Shown: positions 43,587 through 52,318, counted from the stretch's first letter. The stretch is 64,000 bases of DNA from Kitasatospora sp. NBC_01246 (GCF_036226505.1 NZ_CP108484.1:7473501-7537500), one strand, 5' to 3'. A program made the numbers and translations. Notes: generated by a model not told the origin, from the letters alone.

Positions 43587-43865
43587 TCAGCAGTGGACGC
43601 TGCGCTCGCACTCCTCGTAGCGGCGGATCTGCGCCTCGATGGCGGCCGCGCGGGCGTCCGTGACGTTGGCCTCCTGGAAGTGGCCCTGGCTGCGCAGGCG
43701 CTGGGCCTGCTGGCGCAGCTTGGCGGCCTGGACCTGCAGCTCACCGATGTTGACCGAGACGGAGGCGCGGGCCTGGGCGGGCGCGGCCTGGGCGGGCGCG
43801 GCGGCGAGGAGCAGGCCACCGGCGAGAACGGCCGAGACGGTCAGTGCGGACATGCGACGGAGCAT
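43587..43865 (-). CDS. small secreted coiled-coil protein
   Basis: 92 residues. A clear signal peptide (MLRRMSALTVSAVLAGGLLL to APAQA) leaves a mature chain of about 60 residues, strongly helical: VNIGELQVQAAKLRQQAQRL, then RSQGHFQEANVTDARAAAIE. It ends RRYEECERSVHC with two cysteines likely to form a disulfide. No family is recognised. GGGGGA precedes the ATG. It is divergent from the CocE-type hydrolase. Confidence 0.8.
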   Translation of the reverse strand: MLRRMSALTVSAVLAGGLLLAAAPAQAAPAQARASVSVNIGELQVQAAKLRQQAQRLRSQGHFQEANVTDARAAAIEAQIRRYEECERSVHC

Positions 43866-44279
43866 GGTTTCCCCCTGGTTGTTCGATGGTTCATGTGCTG
43901 TTCGGTCATCCGTCGAACTGATGACTGCTCAGTAGCGTAAGTGATCATGCCCGATGACCGGGCACCGGACGCCGCATTGCGGACGTTCGGCGGGTCGGCG
44001 ACCCTGCCGATCGGCGGGGGTGGGGCGGGGCGGCGGGGTGATCCATCGACGGCTACTGGCGAGTAATGTGGCTGATCATCACCTCCTCTGATGGGCCATC
44101 AGCTCGCTAGGCTCGACGGCCGGGCGGAGTCGCGAGGTTCGTGCGGCCCGTGTTGTCCGCATGGTCCGAGTGGCCTCCGTAATCCGAGCGATCCGAGCGA
44201 TCCGAGTCGCTCCGAGTCGCTCCGAGCGGGCTCCGAGGATTCGCGTGATTCCAGTGGTTCGAATACAGAGGGAGCAGTG
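43866..44279. other. divergent control region, 414 bp
   Basis: It contains no gene with coding bias. From left to right it holds a moderately AT-rich segment likely to carry the promoter of the secreted protein, an inverted repeat TGCCCG-ATGAC-CGGGCA (43948-43964), an AT-rich patch near 44050-44095, and an array of TCCGAG motifs (44165-44237) in the leader of the hydrolase. Confidence 0.5.
44165..44237. repeat. seven iterated TCCGAG motifs in the hydrolase leader
   Basis: TCCGAG begins at 44165, 44183, 44192, 44201, 44211, 44221 and 44232. The spacings are 18, 9, 9, 10, 10 and 11 bp, so copies lie on nearly the same face of the helix. The array sits 45-115 bp before the hydrolase ATG; in an alternative frame it would encode a Ser/Asp/Pro-rich stretch without coding bias, so a DNA or RNA function is preferred. 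Confidence 0.65.
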
Positions 44280-45929
44280 ATGGAACGAGCCCACCCCCGT
44301 CCCGGCCGCCGGGCGGCCAGTGCCGTCCTGGTTGCGGCGCTCGCGCTCGGTGGGGCCGCCGTCGCACGGCCCGCCGCCGCGGCGGCCGCGACGGGGACCC
44401 CCGCGAGCGGCCCGGCAGCCGGCCCCGCCGCCGGCGCCGTCGGGTCGTTCCGGCTGGCCGACATCCCGGCGAACGACGGCGTGGTGCTCAAGGCGGACGT
44501 GTTCGCCCCGGCCCCCGGCAGTCCGGGGGCCGACCCGCGGGGGCGGTACCCGCTGGTGGTGCAGCCGGCCAGCTGGGGGCAGAACGACCTGGAGTACGTC
44601 GCCCAGGGCCACGCGCTCGCCGCCGCGGGCTACGTGGTCGTCACCTACACGGTGCGCGGCTTCTGGGGCTCCGGCGGCGAGGTCGACGTCGCCGGGCCGA
44701 AGGACGTCGCCGACATCTCCACGGTGATCGACTGGGCGCTGGCGCGGACCCCGGCGGACCCGGAGCGGATCGGCATGGTGGGGCTCTCGCTGGGCGGCGG
44801 CCTCACCCTCCTCGGCGCCGCCTTCGACCCCCGGATCAAGGCCGTCGCCTCGCTGAGCGGCTGGGCCGACCTGACCGACTCGCTGTACAGCGGGCAGACC
44901 CGGCACGTCCAGGCGGCCGCGGTGCTCGCCGGGATCCAGGCGCCGACCGGCCGCCGGAGCCCCGAGTTCAGCCGGGTGCTGGACGACCTCTTCGCCGACC
45001 GCGACCTGCCCGAGGTCGTCCGGTGGGCGGACACCCGCTCACCGGCCCGCTACCTGGACCGGATCAACGCCAACGGCACCGCCGTCCTGCTGGCGAACGC
45101 CTGGGGCGACAGCTTCTTCAACCCCGGCCAGGTGGCGGCCTTCTACCAGCGCCTCACCGGGCCCAAGCGCCTCGAACTGCGCCCGGGCGACCATGCCAGC
45201 CAGGAGTTCACCGGCCTGCTCGGCCTCTCCAACGCCGCCTGGAGCAGCGCCCGTTCCTGGCTCGACCAGTACCTCAAGGGTGCCCCCGGCGACTCGCGGC
45301 CGCCGGTCGACCTGGCGGTCCGCCCCACCGGTGCGCACGAGGCCCACCCCGACTGGCAGGCCGTCAGCTCCCGGACCGAGACGCTGGCGCTGGGTGCCGA
45401 GGACCTCGGCGGACCGGCCGCCGGGGACTGGCGGTCGACGCTGCGCGGCAACGCCGCCTCCGGGGCGAGCGGCGGCGTCGCCCTGCTGTCCGGGCTGGCG
45501 GACCAGGTGCTCCACCGGGCGCCGACCGCGGCCGTCCCGCTGCTGGACCGCTCCGCCGCCGTCGTCCGGCAGTCGCCGCCCCGGCCGCAGGGCCTGGCGG
45601 TGCGCGGAGCGGCCCGGGTGCACACCACGGTGACCGCCTCCGCCCCGCAGGGCACGGCCGTCGCCTACCTCTACGACGTGGACGCGCTGGGTGTGGGCCG
45701 GCTGATCTCGCACGGCCCGCAGAGCTGGTCCGACCGGACGCCGGGCCAGCCGTTCCCGCTGGACGTCACGCTCTTCGCCACCGCCTACGACCTGCCCGCC
45801 GGTCACCGGCTCGCGCTGGTGCTCGGCACCCGGGACGCCCTCTACGGCGGTCGCACGCCGTCCGGCTCCACCGTGACCTTCGGCTCCACGCGGGCCGACC
45901 CGGCCGTGCTGGACCTGCCGGTGCGCTGA
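44280..45929 (+). CDS. secreted CocE/NonD (X-Pro dipeptidyl-peptidase S15-type) hydrolase
   Basis: 549 residues. A signal peptide and Ala/Pro-rich lead (to about residue 55) precede the S15 alpha/beta-hydrolase domain: ADVFAPAPGSPGADPRGRYP, VVVTYTVRGFWGSGGE, and the nucleophile Ser170 in MVGLSLGGGLTLLGAAFDPR. Asp is probably in LLANAWGDSFFNP and His in LELRPGDHASQE. A C-terminal beta-sandwich (PLDVTLFATAYDLPAGHRLA) is the usual PepX_C domain. GGGAG precedes the ATG. Peptidase or esterase activity outside the cell is expected. Confidence 0.9.
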   Translation: MERAHPRPGRRAASAVLVAALALGGAAVARPAAAAAATGTPASGPAAGPAAGAVGSFRLADIPANDGVVLKADVFAPAPGSPGADPRGRYPLVVQPASWGQNDLEYVAQGHALAAAGYVVVTYTVRGFWGSGGEVDVAGPKDVADISTVIDWALARTPADPERIGMVGLSLGGGLTLLGAAFDPRIKAVASLSGWADLTDSLYSGQTRHVQAAAVLAGIQAPTGRRSPEFSRVLDDLFADRDLPEVVRWADTRSPARYLDRINANGTAVLLANAWGDSFFNPGQVAAFYQRLTGPKRLELRPGDHASQEFTGLLGLSNAAWSSARSWLDQYLKGAPGDSRPPVDLAVRPTGAHEAHPDWQAVSSRTETLALGAEDLGGPAAGDWRSTLRGNAASGASGGVALLSGLADQVLHRAPTAAVPLLDRSAAVVRQSPPRPQGLAVRGAARVHTTVTASAPQGTAVAYLYDVDALGVGRLISHGPQSWSDRTPGQPFPLDVTLFATAYDLPAGHRLALVLGTRDALYGGRTPSGSTVTFGSTRADPAVLDLPVR

Positions 45930-45948
45930 GCCGGCGGCCGTTCGGCGG

Positions 45949-47526
45949 CTACGGCCCGAGGTCCTCCAGGACGGCCTGTGCCGCGTTGTGGCCGGGGATG
46001 CCGCTGACGCCGCCGCCGCGGACCGCCCCCGCGCCGCACAGCAGCACGTTCGGGTGCGCCGTCGCCACGCCCCAGCGGGCGGCGGCGCCGTCCGGCTCCC
46101 CGGTCGCGTAGGGGAACGCGAGGTCCCGGTGGAAGATGTGACCGCCCGGCAGGCCGACCTCCCGCTCCAGGTCCAGCGGCGTCCTGACCTCCACGCACGG
46201 CCGCCCGGCGGCGTCGGTGGCCAGGCAGTCGGCGAGCGGCTCGGCCAGCACCTCGTCGAGCCGGGCCAGGCTCGCCGCGAGCGCGAGCTCCTTGGCCGCC
46301 GGATCGGTGAACAGCCGCGCGGGCATGTGCAGTCCGAACAGGGTGAGCGTCTGGAGCCCCTGCCGGAGCGCCTCGGGCCCGAGGATCGACGGGTCGGTGA
46401 GGGTGTGGCAGTAGATCTCCGACGGCGGCACCGAGGGCATCCGGCCGGCCGACGCCTCGGCGTGGGCCGTCTCCAACTGCCGGTACCCCTCGGCGATGTG
46501 GAAGGTCCCCGCGAAGGCGTCGCGGGGATCCGCGGCCGGGTCCCGGAGCCGTGGCAGCCGGCGCAGCACCATGTTGACCTTCAGCTGGGCGCCCTCCGGG
46601 GCGGGCCCGGGGTCCTCGCCCAGCAGCCGGGCCAGGACGGCCGGGGCGGCGTTCGCCAGGACCCGGCGGCCCACCGCGGTGGCCTCGCCGCCCCGGTGGC
46701 GGTAGGACACCTCGGCCTCTCCGGTGCCGTCGGTGGCGACGGCGGTGACCTCGCAGCCGGTCCGGATCTCCGCGCCGGCCGCCAGCGCCGCCTCGGCCAG
46801 CGCGCCCGTCACCGCGCCCATCCCGCCGACCGGGACGTCCCAGTCGCCCGTCCCGTTGCCGATCACGTGGTACAGGAAGCAGCGGTTCTGCAGCAGCGAG
46901 GGGTCGTGGGCGTGGGTGAAGGTGCCGATCAGCGCGTCCGTCAGCACCACGCCGCGGACCAGGTCGTCGGTGAAGGTCCGCTCGATCGTCTCGCCCAGCG
47001 GGCGTTCGAAGAACGACTCCCAGAGGGCGTCGTCCGCGACCCGCCGGCGCAGCCCGGCCCGGGCGGGCAGCGGCTCGGTGAGCGTCGGGAACACCCGCTC
47101 GGCGAGCTTCCCGGTCGCCGCGTAGAAGCTCTGCCAGGCCTCCCACTCGCGCGGGTCACCGGTCAGCGCCCGGAAGGACGCCGCGGTCCGGGCGGGGTCG
47201 GCGGCGTCCACCAGCAGACCGGTCGGCCGGCCGTCCCGGACGGTGGGCGTGTAGGAGGAGATCCGGCGCCGCCGCAGGTCCAGCCGGAGCCCGAGGTCCC
47301 GGACGACCCGGCGCGGCAGCAGGCTCACCAGGTACGAGTAGCGCGACAGCCGGGCGTCCACGCCCGCGAACGCCCGGGCCGACACAGCCGCCCCGCCGAC
47401 CTGCGCCAGCCGTTCGAGCACCAGCACCCGGAGGCCGGCCCGGGCCAGATAGGCCGCCGCCACCAGGGCGTTGTGGCCGCCGCCAACGATCACGACGTCG
47501 TGCCGGGAGAGCGGGTCCGCGTTCAC
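45949..47526 (-). CDS. FAD-dependent CrtI/PYROXD2-like oxidoreductase
   Basis: 525 residues. The N-terminal FAD-binding motif is DVVIVGGGHNALVAAAYLARAG, and the C-terminal flavin contact is PNVLLCGAGAVRGGGVSGIPGHNAA. The middle contains GDWDVPVGGMGAVTGALAEAALAAGA, the phytoene-desaturase-type substrate-domain element. Closest in style to actinobacterial phytoene dehydrogenase-like proteins of the PYROXD2 group. No carotenoid genes are nearby, so carotenoid desaturation is unlikely. It converges on the S15-type hydrolase with 19 bp between stops. Confidence 0.9.
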   Translation of the reverse strand: MNADPLSRHDVVIVGGGHNALVAAAYLARAGLRVLVLERLAQVGGAAVSARAFAGVDARLSRYSYLVSLLPRRVVRDLGLRLDLRRRRISSYTPTVRDGRPTGLLVDAADPARTAASFRALTGDPREWEAWQSFYAATGKLAERVFPTLTEPLPARAGLRRRVADDALWESFFERPLGETIERTFTDDLVRGVVLTDALIGTFTHAHDPSLLQNRCFLYHVIGNGTGDWDVPVGGMGAVTGALAEAALAAGAEIRTGCEVTAVATDGTGEAEVSYRHRGGEATAVGRRVLANAAPAVLARLLGEDPGPAPEGAQLKVNMVLRRLPRLRDPAADPRDAFAGTFHIAEGYRQLETAHAEASAGRMPSVPPSEIYCHTLTDPSILGPEALRQGLQTLTLFGLHMPARLFTDPAAKELALAASLARLDEVLAEPLADCLATDAAGRPCVEVRTPLDLEREVGLPGGHIFHRDLAFPYATGEPDGAAARWGVATAHPNVLLCGAGAVRGGGVSGIPGHNAAQAVLEDLGP

Positions 47527-47609
47527 GCGGTCACGCTACGCCTCGGCGGGCGGGTGGGGAACAGGCCGCGCGTCAGGTGGCCGGTATCCGTCGCGGGCGG
47601 TGGGCCGCC

Positions 47610-48665
47610 CTACCCCATCGGGGCTCTCGGGGTGTGCCGGACGGCGCTGTTCGCCCCCGGGACCGGGGGTGCCGGGCGGGCGCGCCGCCGGCGCAGCCAG
47701 ATGTACAGCAGCAGGCACGGCAGCAGCAGGCCGCCGACGTTGAGCGCGACGAACGCGGTGAGGCTGCCGATGTGGTCGACCAGCCAGCCGAAGTTCTGGC
47801 CGAAGAAGCCGACCACGAAGGACAGCGGGAGGAAGACGGTCGCGACGATGGTGAGCCGCTCCATGGTGGCGGTCTGCCGGAGGTTGATCCGGTTCTGCTC
47901 GACGGAGATCACCGCGATGTTCGCCTCCAGGACGGTGGCCAGCAGGTCGCGCTGGGCGGCGACCTCCTCGTTGACCAGCAGCAGGTGGTCGTGCACGTCC
48001 CGGAAGTACGGCAGCAGTTCGGGCGCCGACCGGCCGGGCTGGAGCCGCCGGGCGAGCACGGCGAGCAGGGGGTGGACGACCCGGTAGAAGTCGGTGGCCT
48101 CGCGGCGCAGGAAGTAGATCCGTTCGGTCGGGGCGACCGTGCCCGAGAACACCGTGGCCTCGATCTCCTCGATGTCGCGTTCGAGTTCGGTGACGACGGG
48201 CGCGTAGCTGTCGACCACCTGGTCGAGGATCGCCCACAGGGTCGAGGCGCTGCCGGTCCGCAGCAGTTCGGGGCTGCGTTCGAGCCGGTTGCGGGCGCCG
48301 GCCAGCTCGCTGGCGATGCCCTGGCGGACGGTGATCACGAAGTGCTCGGCGAGGAAGACGCTGATCTCGCCGGAGTCGACCTCCTCGCGGTCGTCGTCGT
48401 AGCGCGCGGTGCGCAGGATGATCAGCTCGGTGCCGTCCTCGTAGCGCTCGGCCTTGGGCCGCAGGTGGTGGGCCTGGGCGTCCTCGACGGCGAGTTCGTG
48501 CAGTCCGAAGCCCTCGCGCACGGTGGCCAGCTCCTCGGGGGCCGGTTCGAACAGGCCCAGCCAGACGAACCCGCCCTGCGCGCAGCGCGCGGCCGCCTCC
48601 TCCAGCGGCATGGGGCCCTCGTGCTGGCGGCGTCCGTCGCGGTAGTGCGCGCAGTCGACGATCAT
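47610..48665 (-). CDS. CorA family divalent-cation transporter
   Basis: 351 residues. A long cytoplasmic alpha/beta domain (FVWLGLFEPAPEELATVREG, then a coiled-coil-rich stretch with VVTELERDIEEIEATVFSG) precedes two C-terminal helices. The selectivity loop reads VGFFGQNFGWLVDHIGS, that is GQN where classical CorA has GMN. RLTIVATVFLPLSFVVGFFG is otherwise canonical. It should form a pentameric Mg/Co channel; the altered loop may change ion preference. GGAGGAA precedes the ATG. Confidence 0.9.
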   Translation of the reverse strand: MIVDCAHYRDGRRQHEGPMPLEEAAARCAQGGFVWLGLFEPAPEELATVREGFGLHELAVEDAQAHHLRPKAERYEDGTELIILRTARYDDDREEVDSGEISVFLAEHFVITVRQGIASELAGARNRLERSPELLRTGSASTLWAILDQVVDSYAPVVTELERDIEEIEATVFSGTVAPTERIYFLRREATDFYRVVHPLLAVLARRLQPGRSAPELLPYFRDVHDHLLLVNEEVAAQRDLLATVLEANIAVISVEQNRINLRQTATMERLTIVATVFLPLSFVVGFFGQNFGWLVDHIGSLTAFVALNVGGLLLPCLLLYIWLRRRRARPAPPVPGANSAVRHTPRAPMG

Positions 48666-48815
48666 GGCCTTCCTCCTCGTGCCCGGCCGACCGCGCCGAG
48701 TGCCGCCGCACCGGCGGGCGCGGCCGCCGCGGTCGCCCCCGCACTCGATGCTCCTCCGATTCGGCCGGACGTGCCGCACCGGCGGGGCCCGGGTACCCCG
48801 GTACCCCGCTGCTCC

Positions 48816-48835
48816 GGCGGACCGGCCGGTCCGCC
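48816..48835. terminator. perfect 20-bp palindrome after the Lrp gene
   Basis: GGCGGACCGGCCGGTCCGCC is fully self-complementary, giving an 8-bp stem with a GGCC loop. It lies 21 bp beyond the Lrp stop and 150 bp before the CorA start on the same strand, so it probably ends the Lrp transcript; an operator role is possible. Confidence 0.5.
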
Positions 48836-48856
48836 GCTCGCCGGGGGCTCGGCCGC

Positions 48857-49360
48857 TCAGCCGGTCGACGGGAGCGGGTCGCCGAGGTAGCGGCGGCCGG
48901 CTATCTGCTCGAAGATCAGGTTGGTCCGGGTCTGCGCCACCGCCGGGTGGGTGGTGAGGTGGTCCACCACGAAGTCGCGCAGGCCCTCGGGCCCGGCGAC
49001 GCCGACGTGCAGCAGGTAGTCGTCGGACCCCGCCATGTGGAACACCGCCAGGACGCCGGGCAGGTCGGGGGCGGTGCCGCGGAAGCTCTCGTTCTGCTCC
49101 CGGGTGTGGGCGCGCAGCCGGACGGAGATCATCGCCTGCAGCGGCAGGCCGATCGCGGCGGGGTCGACGTCGGCCCGGAAGCCCCGGATGATCCCGCGCT
49201 CCTGGAGGGCGCGGACCCTGGCCAGACAGGTGGAGGGGGCGATGCCCACCGCCTCGGCGAGCGCGTTGTTGGGCAGCCGGGCGTGCTCGGAGAGGACGCG
49301 CAGGATGGCCCGGTCCACGTCGTCGACGGGCGCTCTGCGGGGCGGTGGAATGTTCGGCAT
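48857..49360 (-). CDS. Lrp/AsnC family transcriptional regulator
   Basis: 167 residues. The N-terminal helix-turn-helix is DDVDRAILRVLSEHARLPNN, then ALAEAVGIAPSTCLARVRALQERGIIRGF. The C-terminal RAM ligand domain follows (AIGLPLQAMISVRLRAHTRE, then HMAGSDDYLLHVGVAG). Such proteins sense amino acids as octamers. Divergent from the PLP decarboxylase, which is its obvious target. An inverted repeat just upstream is a candidate binding site. Confidence 0.92.
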   Translation of the reverse strand: MPNIPPPRRAPVDDVDRAILRVLSEHARLPNNALAEAVGIAPSTCLARVRALQERGIIRGFRADVDPAAIGLPLQAMISVRLRAHTREQNESFRGTAPDLPGVLAVFHMAGSDDYLLHVGVAGPEGLRDFVVDHLTTHPAVAQTRTNLIFEQIAGRRYLGDPLPSTG

Positions 49361-49390
49361 GCCGGGCAGGATTCCAGCTGTTTCCGCCGA

Positions 49391-49430
49391 TCCGCAAGAT
49401 CTCGGGCCGTGCCACCGAATCTTGTGCGGA
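49391..49430. promoter_or_regulatory. candidate Lrp operator
   Basis: TCCGCAAGAT (49391-49400) and ATCTTGTGCGGA (49419-49430) are inverted relative to each other with one 2-base insertion. They lie in the shared regulatory region of the divergent Lrp and decarboxylase genes. Confidence 0.5.
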
Positions 49431-49459
49431 GGAACTTCCCCCGGGCGCCGGGAAGTTCC
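49431..49459 (+). promoter_or_regulatory. 10-bp perfect inverted repeat in the decarboxylase leader
   Basis: GGAACTTCCC and GGGAAGTTCC are separated by CCGGGCGCC. It lies directly after the candidate Lrp site and 128 bp before the decarboxylase ATG. As DNA it is a symmetrical operator; as RNA it is a stable hairpin. Confidence 0.55.
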
Positions 49460-49587
49460 ATCCTGACCGCGAGCGTCGAACGCCCCTGCGGCGTTCCCCG
49501 CCGGTGGACGGCCCGCGGCGACCCCGTGCGGCCCCCACCGCGACCCCCACGTCGCCCCCCACACCAACACCCTGGAGTGCCGCGCCC

Positions 49588-51243
49588 ATGAGCCCGACCG
49601 CCACCTTCGCCGCCGCGACCGCCGTCGACCCGGGGGCGGAGCTGGACGGCCGCGACTTCGTGCTCCCCACCGGCGGGCTGGACGACGACCGGCGCCTGCG
49701 CGCCCTGGACACCGTGGACGAGTACCTGACCCGCAAGCGCCGGCACCTGGTGGGCTACCAGGCCACCCAGGACATGCAGGGCTGCGCACTGGACCTGGCC
49801 CGGTTCATGCCGAACAACATCAACAACCTCGGCGACCCGTTCCAGAGCGGCGGCTACAAGCCGAACACCAAGGTGGTCGAGCGCGCGGTGCTCGACTACT
49901 ACGCGGCCCTGTGGAACGCCGAGCGGCCGCACGACCCCGCCGACCCCGAGTCCTACTGGGGCTACATGCTCTCGATGGGCTCGACCGAGGGCAACATGTA
50001 CGCGCTCTGGAACGCCCGGGACTACCTGAGCGGCAAGGCGCTGATCCAGCCGCCGACGGCCCCGTTCGACGCCCTTCGGTACGTGCAGGCCGCGCCCGAC
50101 CGGGACAACCCGAACGCGCACCGGCCGGTGGCCTTCTACTCCGAGGACACCCACTACTCCTTCGCCAAGGCGGTGCGGGTGCTGGGTGTCGAGACCTTCC
50201 ACGCCGTGGGCCTGGAGAAGTACGCGGACCGGTGCCCGCTGGTCGACCCCGCCACGGGGCGCCGCGAGTGGCCCACCGAGGTGCCCTCCCGCCCCGGCCC
50301 CTCGGGCCTCTCCTGGGACGGCCCGGGCGAGATCGACGTCGACGCCCTCGCGGTGCTGGTCGAGTTCTTCGCCGCGAACGGGCACCCGGTCTTCGTGAAC
50401 CTCAACCTCGGCAGCACCTTCAAGGGCGCCCACGACGACGTCCGGCAGGTCTGCGAGCGGCTGCTGCCGATCTTCGAGCGGTACGGCCTGGTCGAGCGCC
50501 AGGTGGTCTACGGCACGGACCCGCGGACCGGGGAGCCGCTGGTCGACCTGCGCCGGGGCTTCTGGATCCACGTGGACGGCGCGCTCGGCGCCGGCTACGC
50601 GCCATTCCTGCGGCTGGCCAACCAGGACCCGGCGTACGGCTGGACCCCCGACGTCGAGCTGCCCGAGTACGACTTCGGCCTGAGGCTGCCCACCCGGGAG
50701 CACGGCGAGCTGGACATGGTCTCCTCGATCGCGATGAGCGGCCACAAGTGGCCCGGCGCGCCCTGGCCCTGCGGCATCTACATGACGAAGGTCAAGTACC
50801 AGATCTCGCCGCCGTCCCAGCCGGAGTACATCGGCGCGCCGGACACCACCTTCGCGGGCTCCCGCAACGGCTTCTCCCCGCTGGTCATCTGGGACCACCT
50901 GTCCCGGCACTCCTACCAGGACCAGGTGGACCGGATACGCCGGGCCCAGGAGCTGGCCGGGTACCTGGAGCGGCGGCTGCGGGGGATCGAGCGGGAGACG
51001 GGCGTCGAACTCTGGCCGGCCCGCACCCCGGGCGCGGTCACCGTGCGGTTCCGCAAGCCGAGCCCCGAGCTGGTGGCGAAGTGGTCGCTGTCCTCCCAGG
51101 ACGTGCTGATGGTCCCGGGCGACGAGACCACCCGCCGCAGCTACGTGCACGTCTTCGTGATGCCCTCGGTCGACCGGGCGAAGCTGGACGCCCTGCTGGC
51201 CGACCTCGCCCGGGACCCGGTCGTGCTCGGGTCGGCCGGGTGA
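49588..51243 (+). CDS. PLP-dependent group II decarboxylase (histidine/aromatic-type)
   Basis: 551 residues. The PLP Lys387 lies in SIAMSGHKWPGAPWPCGIYM. Other landmarks are HLVGYQATQDMQGCALDLARF, NNLGDPFQSGGYKPNTKVVE, GYMLSMGSTEGNMYALWNARD and IHVDGALGAGYAPFL, the Asp of which contacts the PLP ring nitrogen. It belongs to the large pyridoxal decarboxylase group II family; histidine-type or another amino-acid substrate is possible but not resolvable here. CTGGAGTG precedes the ATG. The divergent Lrp regulator suggests induction by the substrate amino acid. Confidence 0.92.
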   Translation: MSPTATFAAATAVDPGAELDGRDFVLPTGGLDDDRRLRALDTVDEYLTRKRRHLVGYQATQDMQGCALDLARFMPNNINNLGDPFQSGGYKPNTKVVERAVLDYYAALWNAERPHDPADPESYWGYMLSMGSTEGNMYALWNARDYLSGKALIQPPTAPFDALRYVQAAPDRDNPNAHRPVAFYSEDTHYSFAKAVRVLGVETFHAVGLEKYADRCPLVDPATGRREWPTEVPSRPGPSGLSWDGPGEIDVDALAVLVEFFAANGHPVFVNLNLGSTFKGAHDDVRQVCERLLPIFERYGLVERQVVYGTDPRTGEPLVDLRRGFWIHVDGALGAGYAPFLRLANQDPAYGWTPDVELPEYDFGLRLPTREHGELDMVSSIAMSGHKWPGAPWPCGIYMTKVKYQISPPSQPEYIGAPDTTFAGSRNGFSPLVIWDHLSRHSYQDQVDRIRRAQELAGYLERRLRGIERETGVELWPARTPGAVTVRFRKPSPELVAKWSLSSQDVLMVPGDETTRRSYVHVFVMPSVDRAKLDALLADLARDPVVLGSAG

Positions 51244-51378
51244 CGCGGGGGGCCGCCGGGCCCGGCCCCGCGGCTCAGGCGGACCGGGTGAGGCGGATCG
51301 AGTGGGGGTGGCGGCGCCGGCCCGGTGGGAGGGCCCACGGCTGCGCCGGTGTCCGGAATCGCACCGGATCATCACCCC

Positions 51379-51396
51379 GACTGTAGTTTCAGTCAG
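51379..51396. promoter_or_regulatory. TetR operator, copy 1 (TTTCAGTCAG)
   Basis: GACTG-TAGTTT-CAGTC (51379-51394) is an inverted repeat, and TTTCAGTCAG (51387-51396) reappears identically at 52126. It lies 53 bp before the TetR GTG and overlaps the expected -35 region of that promoter (-10 TAGGAT at 51435). Confidence 0.6.
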
Positions 51397-51448
51397 GTTC
51401 GGGTCGGAAGGCATCCACCGGGCGGACCTCCCGATAGGATGATCCCCC

Positions 51449-52027
51449 GTGGCTGACCGTCGAAGCTTGATCATGGAAGCGGCCGCGCGGGTCATCGCCC
51501 GGCGCGGTGTCCGCGGGCTGCGGGTGGAGGAGCTGGCGTCCGAAGCCGGCGTCTCCACCGCGCTGATCTACTACCACTTCAAGGACCGCGCGGGGATCCT
51601 CCGGGCGACGTTGGAGTTCATCAACGGCCGGGCCGGTCGCTACACGACCGAGCGCGCTCCGGACGCCCCGCCGCTGGACGCCCGGGGCGAGCTGGAGCAG
51701 ACCCTGCTGCTGGAGCTCCAGGACACTCCCGAGGTGCGGGAGAACAGCACGGCCTGGGGCGAGCTGCGGGCGAGCGCGGTGTTCGACCCGGACCTGCGGG
51801 AGGACCTGGCCCGCGCGACGCTGGTGTGGGTGCAGGAGGTCGCCGACCTGCTGGGCAAGGTGCGGCCGATGAACGGGGCCGCCGCGCTGGCGAGTTCCGC
51901 CGAGCGGCTGACCGCGCTCGTGGAGGGGCTCAGCGTCCGGTGGCTCAGCGGCAGCCTGCCGGGGGAGCACGCGCGTGAGCTGATGGCCGGTGCGATCGAC
52001 ATCGAGCTGGAGCGGCTGCGCCGCTAG
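51449..52027 (+). CDS. TetR family regulator, probably of an agmatine/polyamine gene
   Basis: 192 residues. The helix-turn-helix is RRSLIMEAAARVIARRGVRG, then LRVEELASEAGVSTALIYYHFKDRAGILRATL. The ligand domain resembles TetR proteins found beside agmatine catabolism genes. GTG start; TAGGAT ends 8 bases upstream, so a leaderless transcript is likely. The gene is flanked on both sides by the same TTTCAGTCAG operator motif, the second standing before decayed agmatine-deiminase sequence. Confidence 0.9.
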   Translation: MADRRSLIMEAAARVIARRGVRGLRVEELASEAGVSTALIYYHFKDRAGILRATLEFINGRAGRYTTERAPDAPPLDARGELEQTLLLELQDTPEVRENSTAWGELRASAVFDPDLREDLARATLVWVQEVADLLGKVRPMNGAAALASSAERLTALVEGLSVRWLSGSLPGEHARELMAGAIDIELERLRR

Positions 52028-52125
52028 GCGCCGGGGTCCGGACCGGACCGGTCCGGACCTGTTCGTGCCCGGGGAAGCGGGCCCGACTCGGCGGGTCACA
52101 CCCGTGTCCGCGGCCTTGATCGAAC

Positions 52126-52140
52126 TTTCAGTCAGACTGA
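52126..52140. promoter_or_regulatory. TetR operator, copy 2, before the agmatine-deiminase remnant
   Basis: TCAGTC-A-GACTGA (52128-52140) is a perfect 13-bp palindrome, and its left part TTTCAGTCAG is identical to the site before the TetR gene. No intact gene follows, only the remnant. Confidence 0.65.
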
Positions 52141-52189
52141 GAGCGGGGCTGTGGCGCCGGGTACGACGGCCCGACCGCCCACGGCAGGG

Positions 52190-52318
52190 CCACCGGTCAC
52201 CCGTTGGGCACTCGCCGAGGCGTTCTTCGGGCGCGAGGTCGTCCAGCTCGACGTCGACCGCCTGGTGGCCGGGGTCGGCGGCATCCACTGCTCCACGATG
52301 CAGGGGCCGCTCCCGTAG
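52190..52318 (+). pseudogene. agmatine deiminase C-terminal remnant, copy 1
   Basis: The frame reads ALAEAFFGREVVQLDVDRLV, AGVGGIHCSTMQGPLP, stop at 52316. The agmatine deiminase C-terminus normally ends with a GGGGIHC motif (catalytic Cys) followed by TQQQP; here it is GVGGIHCSTMQGP. No start codon or N-terminal domain (about 300 residues) precedes it, although the operator 50 bp upstream is intact. I infer a large internal deletion. Confidence 0.62.

Noticed and set aside
45949..47526. Carotenoid phytoene desaturase
   Set aside because: The fold matches, but there is no CrtB/CrtE partner nearby and the sequence resembles the PYROXD2-like group.
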